A program made the position numbers and the translations under genes. Shown piece by piece: positions 1-10,786 of a DNA stretch of 64,000 nucleotides (position 1 is its first letter; every line of letters begins with the position of its first letter). Source of the stretch: Microglena sp. YARC (Eukaryota > Chlorophyta > Chlorophyceae > Chlamydomonadales > Chlamydomonadaceae); contig CM039463.1 in assembly GCA_022414725.1 (NCBI GenBank), forward strand, positions 22,205,511 to 22,269,510, in the 5' to 3' direction. The notes under the pieces were generated by a model. It was not told where the DNA came from, did not search any database, and worked only from the letters and a program-made list of their open reading frames with translations.

Positions 1-40
1 TAGAAGCTTGAGAGCAAGCTAAGTCGAAGAGAGGGGCTGT

Positions 41-121
41 ACGTAGAAGCATGAGAAATGTGCGTAGAAGCATGAGACAGGTATGTAGAAGTGTGAGGCA
101 TGCACGTAGAAGTCTGAAGCC
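41..121 (+). repeat. 21-bp minisatellite, about four copies
   Basis: Four consecutive units start with (C/T)GTAGAAG and are about 21 bp long (GTAGAAGCATGAGAAATGTG and variants). The last unit is degenerate. No gene is seen here. Confidence 0.6.
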
Positions 122-1870
122 TGAAGCATATGCTTGAATGCAAGTAATGCACCAAAGTGTATAGTATCTAAGAGGGCTACTTGCTTTCCACAAAGGCAAG
201 GTTGACTGGAAGTGCTACGCCTACATGATAACAGCCCCCCCACCCACACACCCATCCACCATATTTGAGGTTGGCCCCAGTGCAAGCAAACGGGTTGGCC
301 CCCTGAACCTCACACCTGGAAATAAGGCCAACTATTTATTTATTTATTTGTTTGTGTATTTATTTATTTATGTATCTCATATTTATTTATTTGTTTATGT
401 GTTCATTTGATTCCTTTTTATTGATTAATTTATGCTACACCTACATGGCTGCTCTTGCACCAGTTTGCCACATGTCCCAAGCTGCAGACAGGGATTTCAG
501 GTTTACGGCTTGGCCTGGTTGGGGTTGATGCTACAGGAGTACACATCAAAAAATTGGAATGCTGACAGATTGGTGGAAAACTAGGGCGTTCAAGTTGTGT
601 TCATGCGTACACCCGTACAGATGTGTACATCAGAGGCCCCCCAAATGGTCCCAAATAGCCCCCCAAATACAAGTATGCCCATACACTTCCCCACCAACAT
701 TGCCAGCTTCCTACAAACATCCCCAATTGCTAGGTACTTTGCCACAAGCATGAGCTCAACTGTCGTACACATGCCAAATTGTGTGCATCCGCTTCAGATC
801 AGCTTCACAAGATGGTGTGTCCCAAATATCCATGTGTCACATGTTGGTTACTTACTAGGGATGGGTCGTTTACAGCAAACTCCACCTGCAGGGTGTAGTC
901 AGAATGAGCATGGATAAGCGTGGCAAGGCATAGGGTGGTACGGGTATTGGGTGGGTTAAGGGGTGGTATGGGGAGTGGGGAGTGGGGAGTAGTGGGTTGG
1001 GTAGTGGGGTGGGTAGTGGGGTGGTATGGGAAGTGGGGTGGGTAGTCGGATGGTGTGGGGAGAGGGGAGTAGTGGTGTCGGGAGTAGGGCACCATGGGGG
1101 AAACACTGTGTGAATTCGAGCGCTTGTGACATTCAACATAAAACGTGCACATTTATGTATCTGGTGCGTCCTTCATAATGCCTTTAGGGATGGTGTGTGG
1201 TACTTGAATGGAAAAAAATGAAGATGGGATTATCTAGAGAAAAATGTCCGTTAGTCCGTTAGTCCGTTAGTCACAAAACAACATTTTCGAGTTTCATGAA
1301 AAACAACAAAACATATGAACAGGTTGGGCAAAAAAGCTACAATTAACGGTTCACTATTTGATATAAGGGTGCCTTGAGCTGACAATTCAAATTTGAACCG
1401 CAAGTGCAATAACTTTAATGCTTCCACTCAACTGTTTGGCGTTTCCGCCGACCTTGGTGCTTGCGCACTGACTGAGATCAGAGCGGCCTGGTGGACATGA
1501 CAAGCGCAGCGAATATCCGCCAGCGTGGCAGCCTGGCGGCCGTCCAGTCCAGACCTGAACTGTATGTTTCGCCCAGCCCAAACATGCAATACATTGTAAC
1601 AATCCCTAAAACCAACCAGACCTCTGATTGGTCTCATTTTTTGTGCATCAATTTTGTTAAAATAAAGCTGACCTACATATATGCTTTTTATAACACTGCA
1701 AGCACCTTACTGATTAAAAGTCAACAACCCTGCAAAATGACTTCAATTATGTTCCATTAAATTAAAACAAATTAAAATGTATTCAACTCAGAACTCAGTT
1801 TATTCATTACTTACTTACTTACTAAATTTTCATTCAGGACGCGCCTCCAAGCGTTCTTAATGTGTTTGTT
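122..1870. other. Gene-free stretch with low-complexity repeats
   Basis: No convincing coding exon is visible. The stretch holds a TATT-rich tract (about 330-415), a G-rich minisatellite built on GTAGTGGGGTGG (about 940-1075) and a triplicated GTCCGTTA (1248-1272). A GC-rich patch at about 1430-1570 has short open frames on both strands, but I cannot assign it to a gene. Confidence 0.4.
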
Positions 1871-2006
1871 ACAGTCCAGGGGAAGGCCCAATAGGCCTTA
1901 GGGACTTGTCCAACCGTGAAAGGAAGGGCTGGAACGAAAAGGCATTGATGCACTGAACTCCAAACAATCGTTTTACCGACAGGGGCCCTGAGTTTGTGCT
2001 ACAGTG
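1871..2006 (-). repeat. Dispersed repeat family 2, reverse copy
   Basis: This is a reverse copy of the roughly 130-bp repeat that begins CTGTAGCACGAACTCAGGGC and ends CTACCCCTGGACTGTAAC. The same family occurs at 2502-2640, 12687-12812, 14493-14636, 15791-15927 and 19791-19900. Inverted ends and target duplications are not obvious, so the element class is unknown. Confidence 0.65.
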
Positions 2007-2314
2007 ATAATTAAATTGACTGGTGTGTGTTGCATGCTTCATCGTGTGTGGTGGATGCCTGACTGGCCCAACCGTGTAAAGCCCTGCCCTTGAGTGCATA
2101 CTTATGCGCTTGCATTGTGCATGCCTATGGCAAACTGATTTATTTGACATCCCTTGTGAGGTGCTTGGGTTACACTTCTGTAGATGTATGTACCTTTACC
2201 ACTGAGGATGATATTACTAGGCAGGTGGGATACACTAATGATGTTTATAAGTCCCCCCATAAGACTCCGACAAGTCACGGGCACATAGGAGTCCAGTAAT
2301 GGGCACCACTAAAA

Positions 2315-2316
2315 TG

Positions 2317-2364
<48 letters not shown>
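2315..2364 (+). repeat. (CAT)n microsatellite
   Basis: About 16 perfect CAT units in intergenic DNA. Confidence 0.9.
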
Positions 2365-2365
<1 letters not shown>

Positions 2366-2501
2366 ATACGAGTTTTATTGGATGTATCTGCAAGCTGGTA
2401 TGTCGTGAAGATGTCATGAGGATATTTCACATGGCATACCCATTCAAGTGGATACAAAGGATAGGAGCATGAGATGAGTGTGACAATTTCTTCATTCATA
2501 T

Positions 2502-2640
2502 TTGATTGCACGAACTCTGGGCCCCAGTCGTTAACATGTGTTGGGGTTCAGTTCACCAGTACTTGTTTTTTCAACTGCATTTTCTGTTTTTTATGTTGGG
2601 CAAGTCCTTTTCACCAATTTGGCTACCCCTGGACTGTAAA
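2502..2640 (+). repeat. Dispersed repeat family 2
   Basis: A forward copy of the family described at 1871-2006, with the shared core GGTTCAGTT(C/T)(A/G)(C/T)CAGTACTT and the shared end GGCTACCCCTGGACTGTAA. Confidence 0.65.
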
Positions 2641-2880
2641 CTGCAAACAACAATACATTCAACAACACATCTATTTGGAGCGCATCATGCACTCAGCACT
2701 CACCATGATCAGGTCAGCGTTTTGTGGGACGTGTTCCTGCATAATGAATAATAGGGGAGGTAAATGTGTGATTTGTTGTGTTGTGTTTTGATGGGTTGCA
2801 GTGCGGTGTGGTGTGGTGGGGGTGGCTGTTTCTGTTATTTTTGTTGGTGGTGGTCGGGTTATATGAGTGTTTGAGTGTGT

Positions 2881-2936
2881 GCGTGTGTGAGGAGGAGGAG
2901 GAGGAGGAGGAGAGGGGGGGGGGGGGGGGGGGGGGG
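2881..2936 (+). repeat. (GAG)n followed by a 23-base G tract
   Basis: A GT/GAG-rich stretch runs into an uninterrupted run of 23 G. It is one of eight long G or C tracts in the window. Confidence 0.9.
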
Positions 2937-3041
2937 ACATGAAAGCTCAGCCCCATGTGTAGCCCAACCCCCAAATGACATGTTTATCCCATGAACAACT
3001 CAGCCAAATACATGAACAGACACTCCCATGCACAAGCCCAC

Positions 3042-3244
3042 CACTGTCTATTTGGGGGGCTAATAGTAGCAGCTTCTAGGCAGCTCCTCTCACCCACCCT
3101 TGGGCCAAACCTGAAGCTATCTAGTGCGTCTAAAAACTGGCCTGACAGGCAGTCCATTGCAGCTGCAATCTGTGGGATCGACTCAGTTGCTGGCTAATGG
3201 ACCTGGGTGGAAGCTGCTACCCGTAGCCCCCAAAAGAAACAGTG
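3042..3244 (+). mobile_element. hAT-like MITE, copy 1
   Basis: A 203-bp element starts CACTGTCTATTTGGGGGGCTA and ends AGCCCCCAAAAGAAACAGTG, giving imperfect terminal inverted repeats. Just inside the ends are AGCAGCTTCTAGGCAGCTCC and its approximate reverse complement. The flanks AAGCCCAC and AAGCCCGC match at 7 of 8 bases, as expected for an 8-bp target duplication. It has no coding capacity. Confidence 0.8.
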
Positions 3245-3599
3245 AAGCCCGCCACGTACATATACGCACAGACCCATGTGTAGCCCAACCTTATCAAACC
3301 TATTTATCCCATGAACAACACGATCACACACATGAACAGACACTCCCATGTACAAGAGCGCCACGCACATGAACACACAGACCCATGTAAGAGGAAGATG
3401 TACCCCCTCGAGCACCGTTGAACATGTGGACGTCAGCTTGTGGGAAAACCAACTTCAACCTATCCAGGAGGTTGGTGGGCCAAGGGGTGACTCCACCCAT
3501 ACCCTCGGTGCAGCTAGCACCAACAAAACCAAGGGTCGCACTTCCTGTTCCAGTATAGGGGGTAGGGGGAAGCTGGTCGGCACTAAGCTGGTCAGCATT

Positions 3600-3700
3600 T
3601 GGGTTTCGGTGGTTAAGGTTTAGGTAGGTTAGGGTTTCAGTGGTTTAAGTTTAGGTGGTTTAGGATGCAGGTGGTTCAGGATTTTGGTGGTTTAGGAAAA
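3600..3700 (+). repeat. Degenerate TTTAGG-type repeat
   Basis: Repeated (A/G)GGTTTAGG(T)GG units resemble a decayed plant/algal telomere-type repeat (TTTAGGG). No perfect array is present. Confidence 0.4.
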
Positions 3701-3895
3701 GAAGTGTTGACCAGCTAAGTGCTGGCCAGCTTCCCCCTACAGGTTGAGGGGAGTGAATGGGCATCAGCTTGGTATTAACATTGTCTATCAGCATGTTTCA
3801 TCATTGTTAGTCTCGTTGTCAGTCACTGTCACTGTCACTGTAATTGGCACACTACAATTGATGAAGCTCAAACCCCATGCTTTGAAAGGAGCTAC

Positions 3896-4098
3896 CACTG
3901 TTTATTGTTCGGGCTATACATAGCAGCTTCTAGTCAGCTCCCTCTTCCTGTCCTTCAGCCAAACCTGAAGCTGGCTAGAGAATATGAAAGCTGATATGAC
4001 AAGCATTCCACTGCAGCTGCAAGATTTGGGTTTGATCCTTTGGCTGGCTATTGGAGCTGGTGGGAAGCTGCCATGAGTAGCAAAAAAATGAAACAGTG
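3896..4098 (+). mobile_element. hAT-like MITE, copy 2
   Basis: Same family as 3042-3244, starting CACTGTTTATTG and ending ATGAAACAGTG. The flanks GGAGCTAC and GGAGCAAC match at 7 of 8 bases. It is non-coding. Confidence 0.8.
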
Positions 4099-4507
4099 GG
4101 AGCAACTCCATAAAGTGAATGAAACATTGAGTCAATGCTCATGAACGTGATAGGCATAAGAAAACAAGTTCCTGTCACATTCAGAAGCATTGCATATGAT
4201 TGGCATTTGTTGTAATGAAATACATAAGTGAAGAATCCTGATGGCTGACTACAAGTGAAGGGGACAGGGATGAATGATTCAAAGCTTTTTTCTGCTACTA
4301 GTAGCGATCGCTACCTGGCACCCTGTTTTGGCCAAACCTTCCACTACCATCGACTTGAATCTCGGGTCCGTCTCCCGAATCCCCGGGCCGGCCCCTCGGG
4401 CCGCCTACCCAAATCGCTACCAGGAGCCCAGCCTGGAAAGACACCAAACCCCTGATCGCTACCAGAAACCCCCTTTCCGAAACGAAAACAAAATCTCTGG
4501 AAGGAGT

Positions 4508-5638
4508 TCAAGCAGGACATTGACGCAGAACTGAACACCATTGTAAGGCTGCAATGTAACACAGGCACCACTGTTTCTTTTGGGAGCTGCGCGTGGCAGC
4601 TTCTAGACAGCTCATTCCCCCCGTCCCTGGGCCAAACCAGGAGCTAGCTAGTGTGCCTGAAATCTGACATGACAGGCATTCCAATGAAGCTGAAAGCTCT
4701 GGACTTGACCTGGGGGCTCGTTGTTGGAGCTGGCTGGAAGCTGCAGTGCGTAGCAGTAAAAAGAAACAATGACAGGCACACCTTGCATAGGGGTTCGGGG
4801 GAGGGGGGGGGGGCGGGCATTTCTGACTAGTTCTGAATAGACCCATGGCGACAGAATGGAGACGGAATGGCGACGCATTGTTGAAAGAGAAAGGAAGTGA
4901 CATACACACTTTGCATGAAAAGAAGTGACAGACACACCTTGCATGAGCTTGTAGACCGCCCTGCGCATGCGCTCCTCTCCCCCGTCATACAACATACCCA
5001 GCTCTCTGTTGCGATGCGGGAGGATGAAACTATCTTCAGGCAAGGGTAGGAAAATACTAGAGCTGCCCGCCTGCACATACACAACAAGTGGTCGATGCCA
5101 GATCAATGAAATGCGCAGCAGCCCATTGGGATTGAGGCATTGTCTGTTCTTGACACATGCCAGGATCCATCATACTTCGGGAACGGCAATATGAGATCAT
5201 AAGATATCATGTCCGCATATGACATCATATGATGCCGGCAGTCTAACTAGGCCAAAGTTGCCATTTAAATACAATATCATATGATGCAATTTGTATGATA
5301 TCATATGATATCATACTAACCTTTGGCCGACATCATATGATATGCATAACCCGAATCATACTACTATACTAATGCACCTAATGGACATCTGATCATATGT
5401 CCGATAGGTGCATTGGTAGAGCAGTATGAACGACCCTGGCAACATACTTCACGTGTAAGCGGGAGATTGTGATGGACGCCTCTGGGGAGCCTGTGTTGTA
5501 AATTGAGACACCAACACCACCATCATCAACATCACCACCACAACCACCACCATCATCATCATCATCATCACCAAAACGACCACAACCACCATCATCATTG
5601 TCATCAACACCACCAAGGCCACCACCACCACCACCACC

Positions 5639-5693
<55 letters not shown>

Positions 5694-5762
5694 CCAACAC
5701 GACCACAACCACCATCATCATTGTCATCAACACCACCAAGGCCACCACCACCATCATCATTG

Positions 5763-5829
<67 letters not shown>

Positions 5830-5984
5830 AACCATCATCATTATCATCATTATTAACAACATCATGTCATCATATGATGTCATATGATGCCGGCAGTCTG
5901 ACTAGGCTTAAGTTACCATGTATATACAATATTATATGATATCATACTTGCCTTTGGTCAACATCATATGAGATGCTGTTCCCT

Positions 5985-6016
<32 letters not shown>

Positions 6017-6470
6017 CCACCACCACCACTGTCATCATCATTGTCATCATCACCATCACGACCACCACCACGACCACCTCATTGTAGGCACGCAATTGAG
6101 AGGACTTGGGCATGCTCCCATGAAGGGCATTGCATGGAGAAATGGATCGCGTATTCAACTGTCTCCAGCACTGCTGTACATAGCGTACAACAAGTTGACA
6201 AATCCAGTTTAACTTGTCATGGAAATGTGTAAATCATAGTTAATCCTGACAGGAAGGACAACAGCGTAAAACTCATATGAATGGTAGCTGAATAGGCTCA
6301 GTTGTTATAGCCCACCCCACAGAGCTACAGAGCAAGCCTTGGACACGACCTACCTGCTGGAGTTTGACCCTGCTGACTGAGGTCAGTGCTGAAGGAATAT
6401 CTAATTGCCCCACCACAAATAAGGCAATGCCAAAGAGCACCCCCAAAATCACAAGAGCTATTTTCGACAT
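4508..6470 (-). CDS. Tentative small membrane protein, three exons
   Basis: I do not recognise this gene. The proposed exons are 6470-6354, 5070-4938 and 4548-4508. Phases fit (0 then 1), and donors CAG|gtaggt and AAG|gtgtgt and acceptors tgtgcag and cattgcag are acceptable. The 96-residue product opens with one hydrophobic segment (about residues 3-21, MSKIALVILGVLFGIALFV), which may be a signal peptide or membrane anchor. A charged exon 2 follows (motif RNRELGMLYDGGEERMRRAV), then 12 residues and a stop. Intron 1 carries the CAT arrays and ATATGAT-type elements; intron 2 carries a MITE. Exon 2 has the best coding character. The first and last exons are joined to it only by phase and splice signals, so the true gene could be longer or different. 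Confidence 0.35.
4569..4771 (+). mobile_element. hAT-like MITE, copy 3, perfect 8-bp target duplication
   Basis: A 203-bp copy runs from CACTGTTTCTTTTGGGAGCT to AAAAAGAAACAATG. It is flanked on both sides by an identical ACAGGCAC, a perfect 8-bp target-site duplication typical of hAT-superfamily elements. It lies inside intron 2 of the tentative minus-strand gene and carries no transposase, so it would be non-autonomous. Confidence 0.85.
5195..5410. repeat. ATATGAT-type palindrome-rich repeat
   Basis: This is a cluster of self-complementary ATCATATGAT and ATGATATCAT words around a shared core (CATACT(A/T)(A/G)CCTTTGG(C/T)C). Related copies lie at 5866-5985 and 18055-18112. Confidence 0.6.
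5503..5856 (+). repeat. (CAT/CAC)n array with a higher-order unit
   Basis: About 350 bp of CAY triplets would read as poly-His on one strand and poly-Met/Val on the other. I treat both as chance open frames. A non-repetitive block (CCAAAACGACCACAACCACC, then CATTGTCATCAACACCACCA) occurs twice, about 125 bp apart, which shows segmental duplication inside the array. The array lies in intron 1 of the tentative gene. Confidence 0.85.
5866..5985. repeat. ATATGAT-type repeat, second copy
   Basis: It shares GATGCCGGCAGTCT(A/G)ACTAGG and ATGATATCATACTTGCCTTT with the copy at 5195-5410. Confidence 0.6.
5985..6079 (+). repeat. (CAT/CAC)n array, second block
   Basis: CAT and CAC triplets run for about 95 bp. 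This is low complexity, not a gene. Confidence 0.8.
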
Positions 6471-8477
6471 TTATTCAGTCAGATCCGCTAGCTGGTGCTA
6501 CTGCTGGTATGGGCGGGGATAAGCTTCGGAACGTTAGCACATGCACGCTTCTTAGCAGGAATGGCACCTTCGAAATCGGTGTATCCTTTAAATCGTATAT
6601 TTAGCAGGAAGGTACGAAGCACTGTGTGGATGCAGGAGCGAAGAGCATGGTGCTTGAACTGGCAGAGATAAACGTAGATGAGGAACGGATTTCGAATTTG
6701 GCCTCCGCAGATCACTTCACCCTAAATTGAATCGTCCACGCTGGTGCGTGATTCCGTTCGACTGGAAACCCAGAAGGTAACGACTGCGAATTTGTCTGTG
6801 CGACTGCTAATTGCGTTACGCTGTAGCACGGAGAGAAACTCCATTAAAAGGGACCTGCATCTATGCATCTAGTGAACTGTATCTAGTGAACTCGGGACCC
6901 CGTCCTGCATCTAGTGAACTCGGGACCCAAGTGCGAGCTAATTATTCAAATGGGGTCTCTGACTGATCGAAGGCTCAGCTGCGTTCTGAGTTGGCAGCTC
7001 TGCTACTCCCTATGCATGATTTTATACCGTTACCATAGTAGCCCACGCGTGTTGCGACCCCTGCTGGTGAAGCGGCAGTTCGTGTTCCTTGCCGCCCTCG
7101 CTCAAGAGGCGGGCCGAGATTCCATCAATAACTACCCCTGGCCCGCCCTGGCCACCAGAGACTGCCACGTACTAAGCCGAAGATGCCCTTGAAATGAATC
7201 TTGAGTGCCTGCCGGATACCACCGTGTTCTAATCCTTGCTAGTGTGGGGCTCTAGCAGACAAGCTTCCGGGTGGTTGTCCAAAGAGGAGCACTATACACT
7301 GGTATGGTACCTAGTGGTGCTCATTGCGAAGTGGATGCAACGAGTCAAAGGCTGAAATTGTGTAAGAGGATCTAACATTATCAGTGTGGCCTTTAGAGGA
7401 CCTGGCCACCGTATTCTGAAAAGAAGTTTACGCATGATTTGGGAGCCCGCTGACAAAACAAAACAGCGAAGAAAAGGCGGAGAAAGTAGAAAGTTCATGC
7501 TGTAAAGGCAGGGCATGCCAGGCACTGCCTATCAAAAACGGCGCCACTGCCCCTGGGCCCTGGTAACCTGTACAGATGTGTATGTTCACGTCTGATAAGC
7601 GTTGCAGTCAAATGACACATGGTACCAGGGTACTTCATTTGTCAAATTGGTCAGCGCTAAAAGCACACAAACATCAAATTAGTCAGCGCTTCTTAATGAA
7701 AAAAAACGCAAAAACTGCACAACAGGGGGTTGATAAACTCCGCGAAACGCGCAGTGGGGCTGGAAAAGGCAGCGCTTAAATGCATACCCTGGATGGTACA
7801 CCTGTCAAACGGGCAGTACAGTGATCTCTGTCAAATGATTACAAAAAAGAGGAAAGCGACCTGAACATGGTGGCGCCTTCTACATAGGAGATGAAATAAC
7901 AGTTTTTATTCTGACTCTGCCGCCAAGTATTCCACATAAGCACAACATCCTCAATTCCTGTGTGACTTTCCAGTACTGCTATGTGCACAGCAATTCAGTA
8001 GCGCCCAGAATAATGAACAAACTTTGCACGCTAGAGCTCGTCAAGGTTGATCAGAGCACTGCTTCTTGCGTTGCAGACGCAACGTGGGGAGGGTCCGTTG
8101 CGTTGCAGACGCAGATCCAATGGGTTGGTCGCGTCGCAGACACAGTTTTTAAAGGATCCTTAGTAACTGGGGCTGAGTAGCTGCTCCTCATGGCTACAAG
8201 CTTGGGTGGCAGGTTTGATTGCCATGGAATGCATGCAGATGTAGTGAGTGGCTGGGTTGCTCGTGTAGTGCCACGCATCTATCCGCAACCTGCAGACACT
8301 GAATCTGATACATCAGACAACCGAGATTGAAGTCCTGTCCTGGCCGGGTATGTATGGGGGGGCTATGACCAGTGCATTATTAACCACATTATTGCGCCAC
8401 CCCCCATAGTAGGTGCGCTCCATCGGCACTTTGTCCCTCATGATGACCGTGAGGAAGTAATGTAATCCATACGAGCA
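6471..8477. other. Intergenic, no gene supported
   Basis: Only short open frames without splice context are present. Visible structure is a direct repeat of ATCTAGTGAACTCGGGACCC (about 6880-6928) and a block at about 8065-8165 rich in GCGTTGCAGACGCAGATCCA. A related block occurs at 20268-20450, so it is a dispersed repeat. The 3' end of the acetyltransferase transcript probably lies near 8300-8470. Confidence 0.4.
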
Positions 8478-9332
8478 TCAGTCACCACCTGACAGTGTAA
8501 TTTGTGTTGACAGATGCTGATCCTCTAGCTTGGCAGAGCGTTCAACTTCCTTGTGCATGAGCAAGCGGATACGTCCACCTAGTATGCTCTTCCAACGGGG
8601 GTCTTTGCTCTTCACCTTCATGCCATAATTCTTGTAAAGCTGCACCTGTGTGATACACGTGCGGAGGTTGTGAGGTAGGTGAGAGGTGCCTGGGTTATTG
8701 GATGGGTGTGTGGGTGATACATGGGTTCCAATGTCGCTTATTGGGTGGGTGCTTGGGTGGGTAGATTGGTGCTTGGGTGGGTGGGTGGGTGGTGGTGTGG
8801 GAGGGTGGGGTGGGGGGTTCATTTGCTGAGCACCCAAGTTGCAGTCATGGTCACCACCAATAACCTTGCAACAAGCCACATGAACGTGGACACACCTCTC
8901 GAACGACATTCAATCACAGCAAACAGGAGAAAATAAAAACAGATTGGACACCTTATGCCTAAAAAACCTGAGGAGGGCTGACCCCCCCCTCACCCCTTGA
9001 TAGAAATAAGAGGCACGACTTGAAATTATATATCAATACTGGGTCTTTACACTATGGCGCAAACAATGGCACCCCCAGAATTCCCAAACGGGATTGTGTG
9101 ATAGTCAAAATACTCACCCATTCTCCCCCCCACCAAAATCACCCACCCATTCAGCCACCCATACCCACCCATCCACCCACCTATCCGTACCCAACTATAC
9201 CACCCATACCCCCCCCCCCCCCCCCCCCATCAGGTCTAGAGTGGTGCCAATGAACTGCCCTTGTCAAAAAAAAATCATGACTCAGAATGCTATTCGAAGG
9301 TTTGGGTAAAAAGATAGAAAAAACCCGGAAGG

Positions 9333-9375
<43 letters not shown>

Positions 9376-10642
9376 AAAAAAACAAATGAGGTGCTCAGAA
9401 TGACCTGGAAAATGGCTCGAAACATGGCCATGAATCATGCTATTGTAGCCCCATTCTCAGACAAAAATCGATCGGCATAAGTATAATTTTGGAGGTCTTG
9501 GCACCTCCTGCAGCAAAGGACAATTCAATGGCACTTGAGCCCTGCTTGAGCCCAGGTTCACACCCAACTTGAGCCCAGGTCTTCGCCAAACCCAATTATT
9601 AACTCTGCCTTCTCCTGGTGATATAAACGCAGCATTCTGGAGGAATGTTTTAAAAACTCTCTGGAAGATGCACTTATTTGAGAGCATGGATACCAAACTT
9701 GTACATCACAGGTGCTCATGCTCTTGTCCCCACCTCACCCATACTTCTCAGTGTAGACCTGTAGGCTATTCCTTTTCCAGTCAGGCCCCTTTAGCCCATA
9801 CGGCCACCCCTGGACTGTAAGACACACATATACATGGCTTTAATGCACTGCACCATGCATGCATTCAGCCATATCCTCCCAGGCATGCAATCAATGAAAG
9901 GGACCAAACACAGTTGCCATGCCATCGACAATATACAGCATGCACCAATGCAATACATGCACCAATGAGCAGCACTCACCCCTGCTGCGTTGTCTTCATA
10001 CACATACAGGACCAGGTCTCGCTGGTTCCATGCTATGGCAAGGTCCTCTGCTGCTCTTAGCATGGCCATGGCCAGCCCCTTCCGCCTCTCGGCTGCAGCT
10101 ACGGACATGGAGGTCACAAGGATGTACCTCCCATCAGACGTGACTCTTTTCCCAAAAGCTTTCAGAACTTCTTTATCGTCACACAGAGTAGCCTCTACCA
10201 CACCATCGATGCGAGGCTTCCCATCCTCTGCTTTCGGCTCAGGCTCGGCTACGAACATCTTGAAGACAGAGGCATCATACTTGGTCTTCTGCTTCAACGC
10301 ATCAACCACCTCCGCTTGAAATGTCTGGTAGGATAGCTTATCGAGGAAAGGGATAAACCCGCTGCCCGCTTCGTGAAATGACTCCGTCTGGAGCTTCACA
10401 ATGAGGGGCCCGTCAGTCGCGGGGTTGTAGCCTCGGATGCGCCATGAACAACCCCCCTTCCCCTGGTATACTTCGCTAGAGGAATCAGGGGCATTGGACG
10501 ATGTAGCAGCACACGCGCGGATGCTTCTCAGCCAACTTCGGGAGGGCAAACTCTCGCCGCGATGAGACCTTGCAGCCAACTTTGATGATACGCTCACATC
10601 GCTCAAATGCCGTGGGCAGCAGTGCCCACTTCTTAACGCCAT
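8478..10642 (-). CDS. GNAT-family N-acetyltransferase, plastid-type, two exons
   Basis: Exons 10642-9980 and 8645-8478 (phase 0; donor GGG|gtgagt, acceptor cacacag) give 276 residues. Residues 1 to about 50 are rich in Ser, Arg and Ala and look like a transit peptide. The GNAT fold spans roughly 66-250. Motif A is visible as VTSMSVAAAERRKGLAMAML, with the acetyl-CoA-binding RRKGLA at 186-191. Motif B follows as LVLYVYEDNAAG, and exon 2 completes it with VQLYKNYGM. Acetyl-CoA-dependent acetylation of a protein N-terminus, lysine or small amine is expected from the family; the substrate is unknown. The ATG at 10642 is the first in frame. The single intron holds family-5 repeat DNA with long C tracts. 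The gene is divergent from the TIC62-like gene across 144 bp. Confidence 0.8.
8957..9477 (+). repeat. Dispersed repeat family 5 in the acetyltransferase intron
   Basis: It begins GCCTAAAAAACCTGAGGAGG, contains C20 (9209-9228) and C38 (9336-9373) tracts and the words AGTGGTGCCAATG(A/G)ACTGCC, and ends AAATCGATCGGC. A second copy with the same beginning and end lies at 39090-39892 in an ATPase intron. Confidence 0.6.
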
Positions 10643-10786
10643 AAAAACTGAGGGAAGCTCTGCTAGGGGACCTGGCTGAGTAGATCTCAAAGCAACCGAT
10701 TTAACCAACTTGTTCTATGGCTCTTTCTACGACTTTGTTGTCACTTCCACTACTCTCTCTGTCACTGTTTCTAGACGCCAGGTAGA
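10643..10786. promoter_or_regulatory. Shared 144-bp divergent promoter region (inferred)
   Basis: This is the whole space between the start codons of the minus-strand acetyltransferase and the plus-strand TIC62-like gene. Both products appear plastid-targeted, so a bidirectional promoter is plausible. No specific box can be named from sequence alone. Confidence 0.45.

Noticed and set aside
3600..3700. Interstitial telomere
   Set aside because: The TTTAGG-like units are too degenerate and interrupted to claim a former chromosome end.
5449..5883. Long open frames reading poly-His (plus) and poly-Met/Val (minus)
   Set aside because: They are produced by the CAY triplet array, have no start or splice context and are not complex enough to be a protein.
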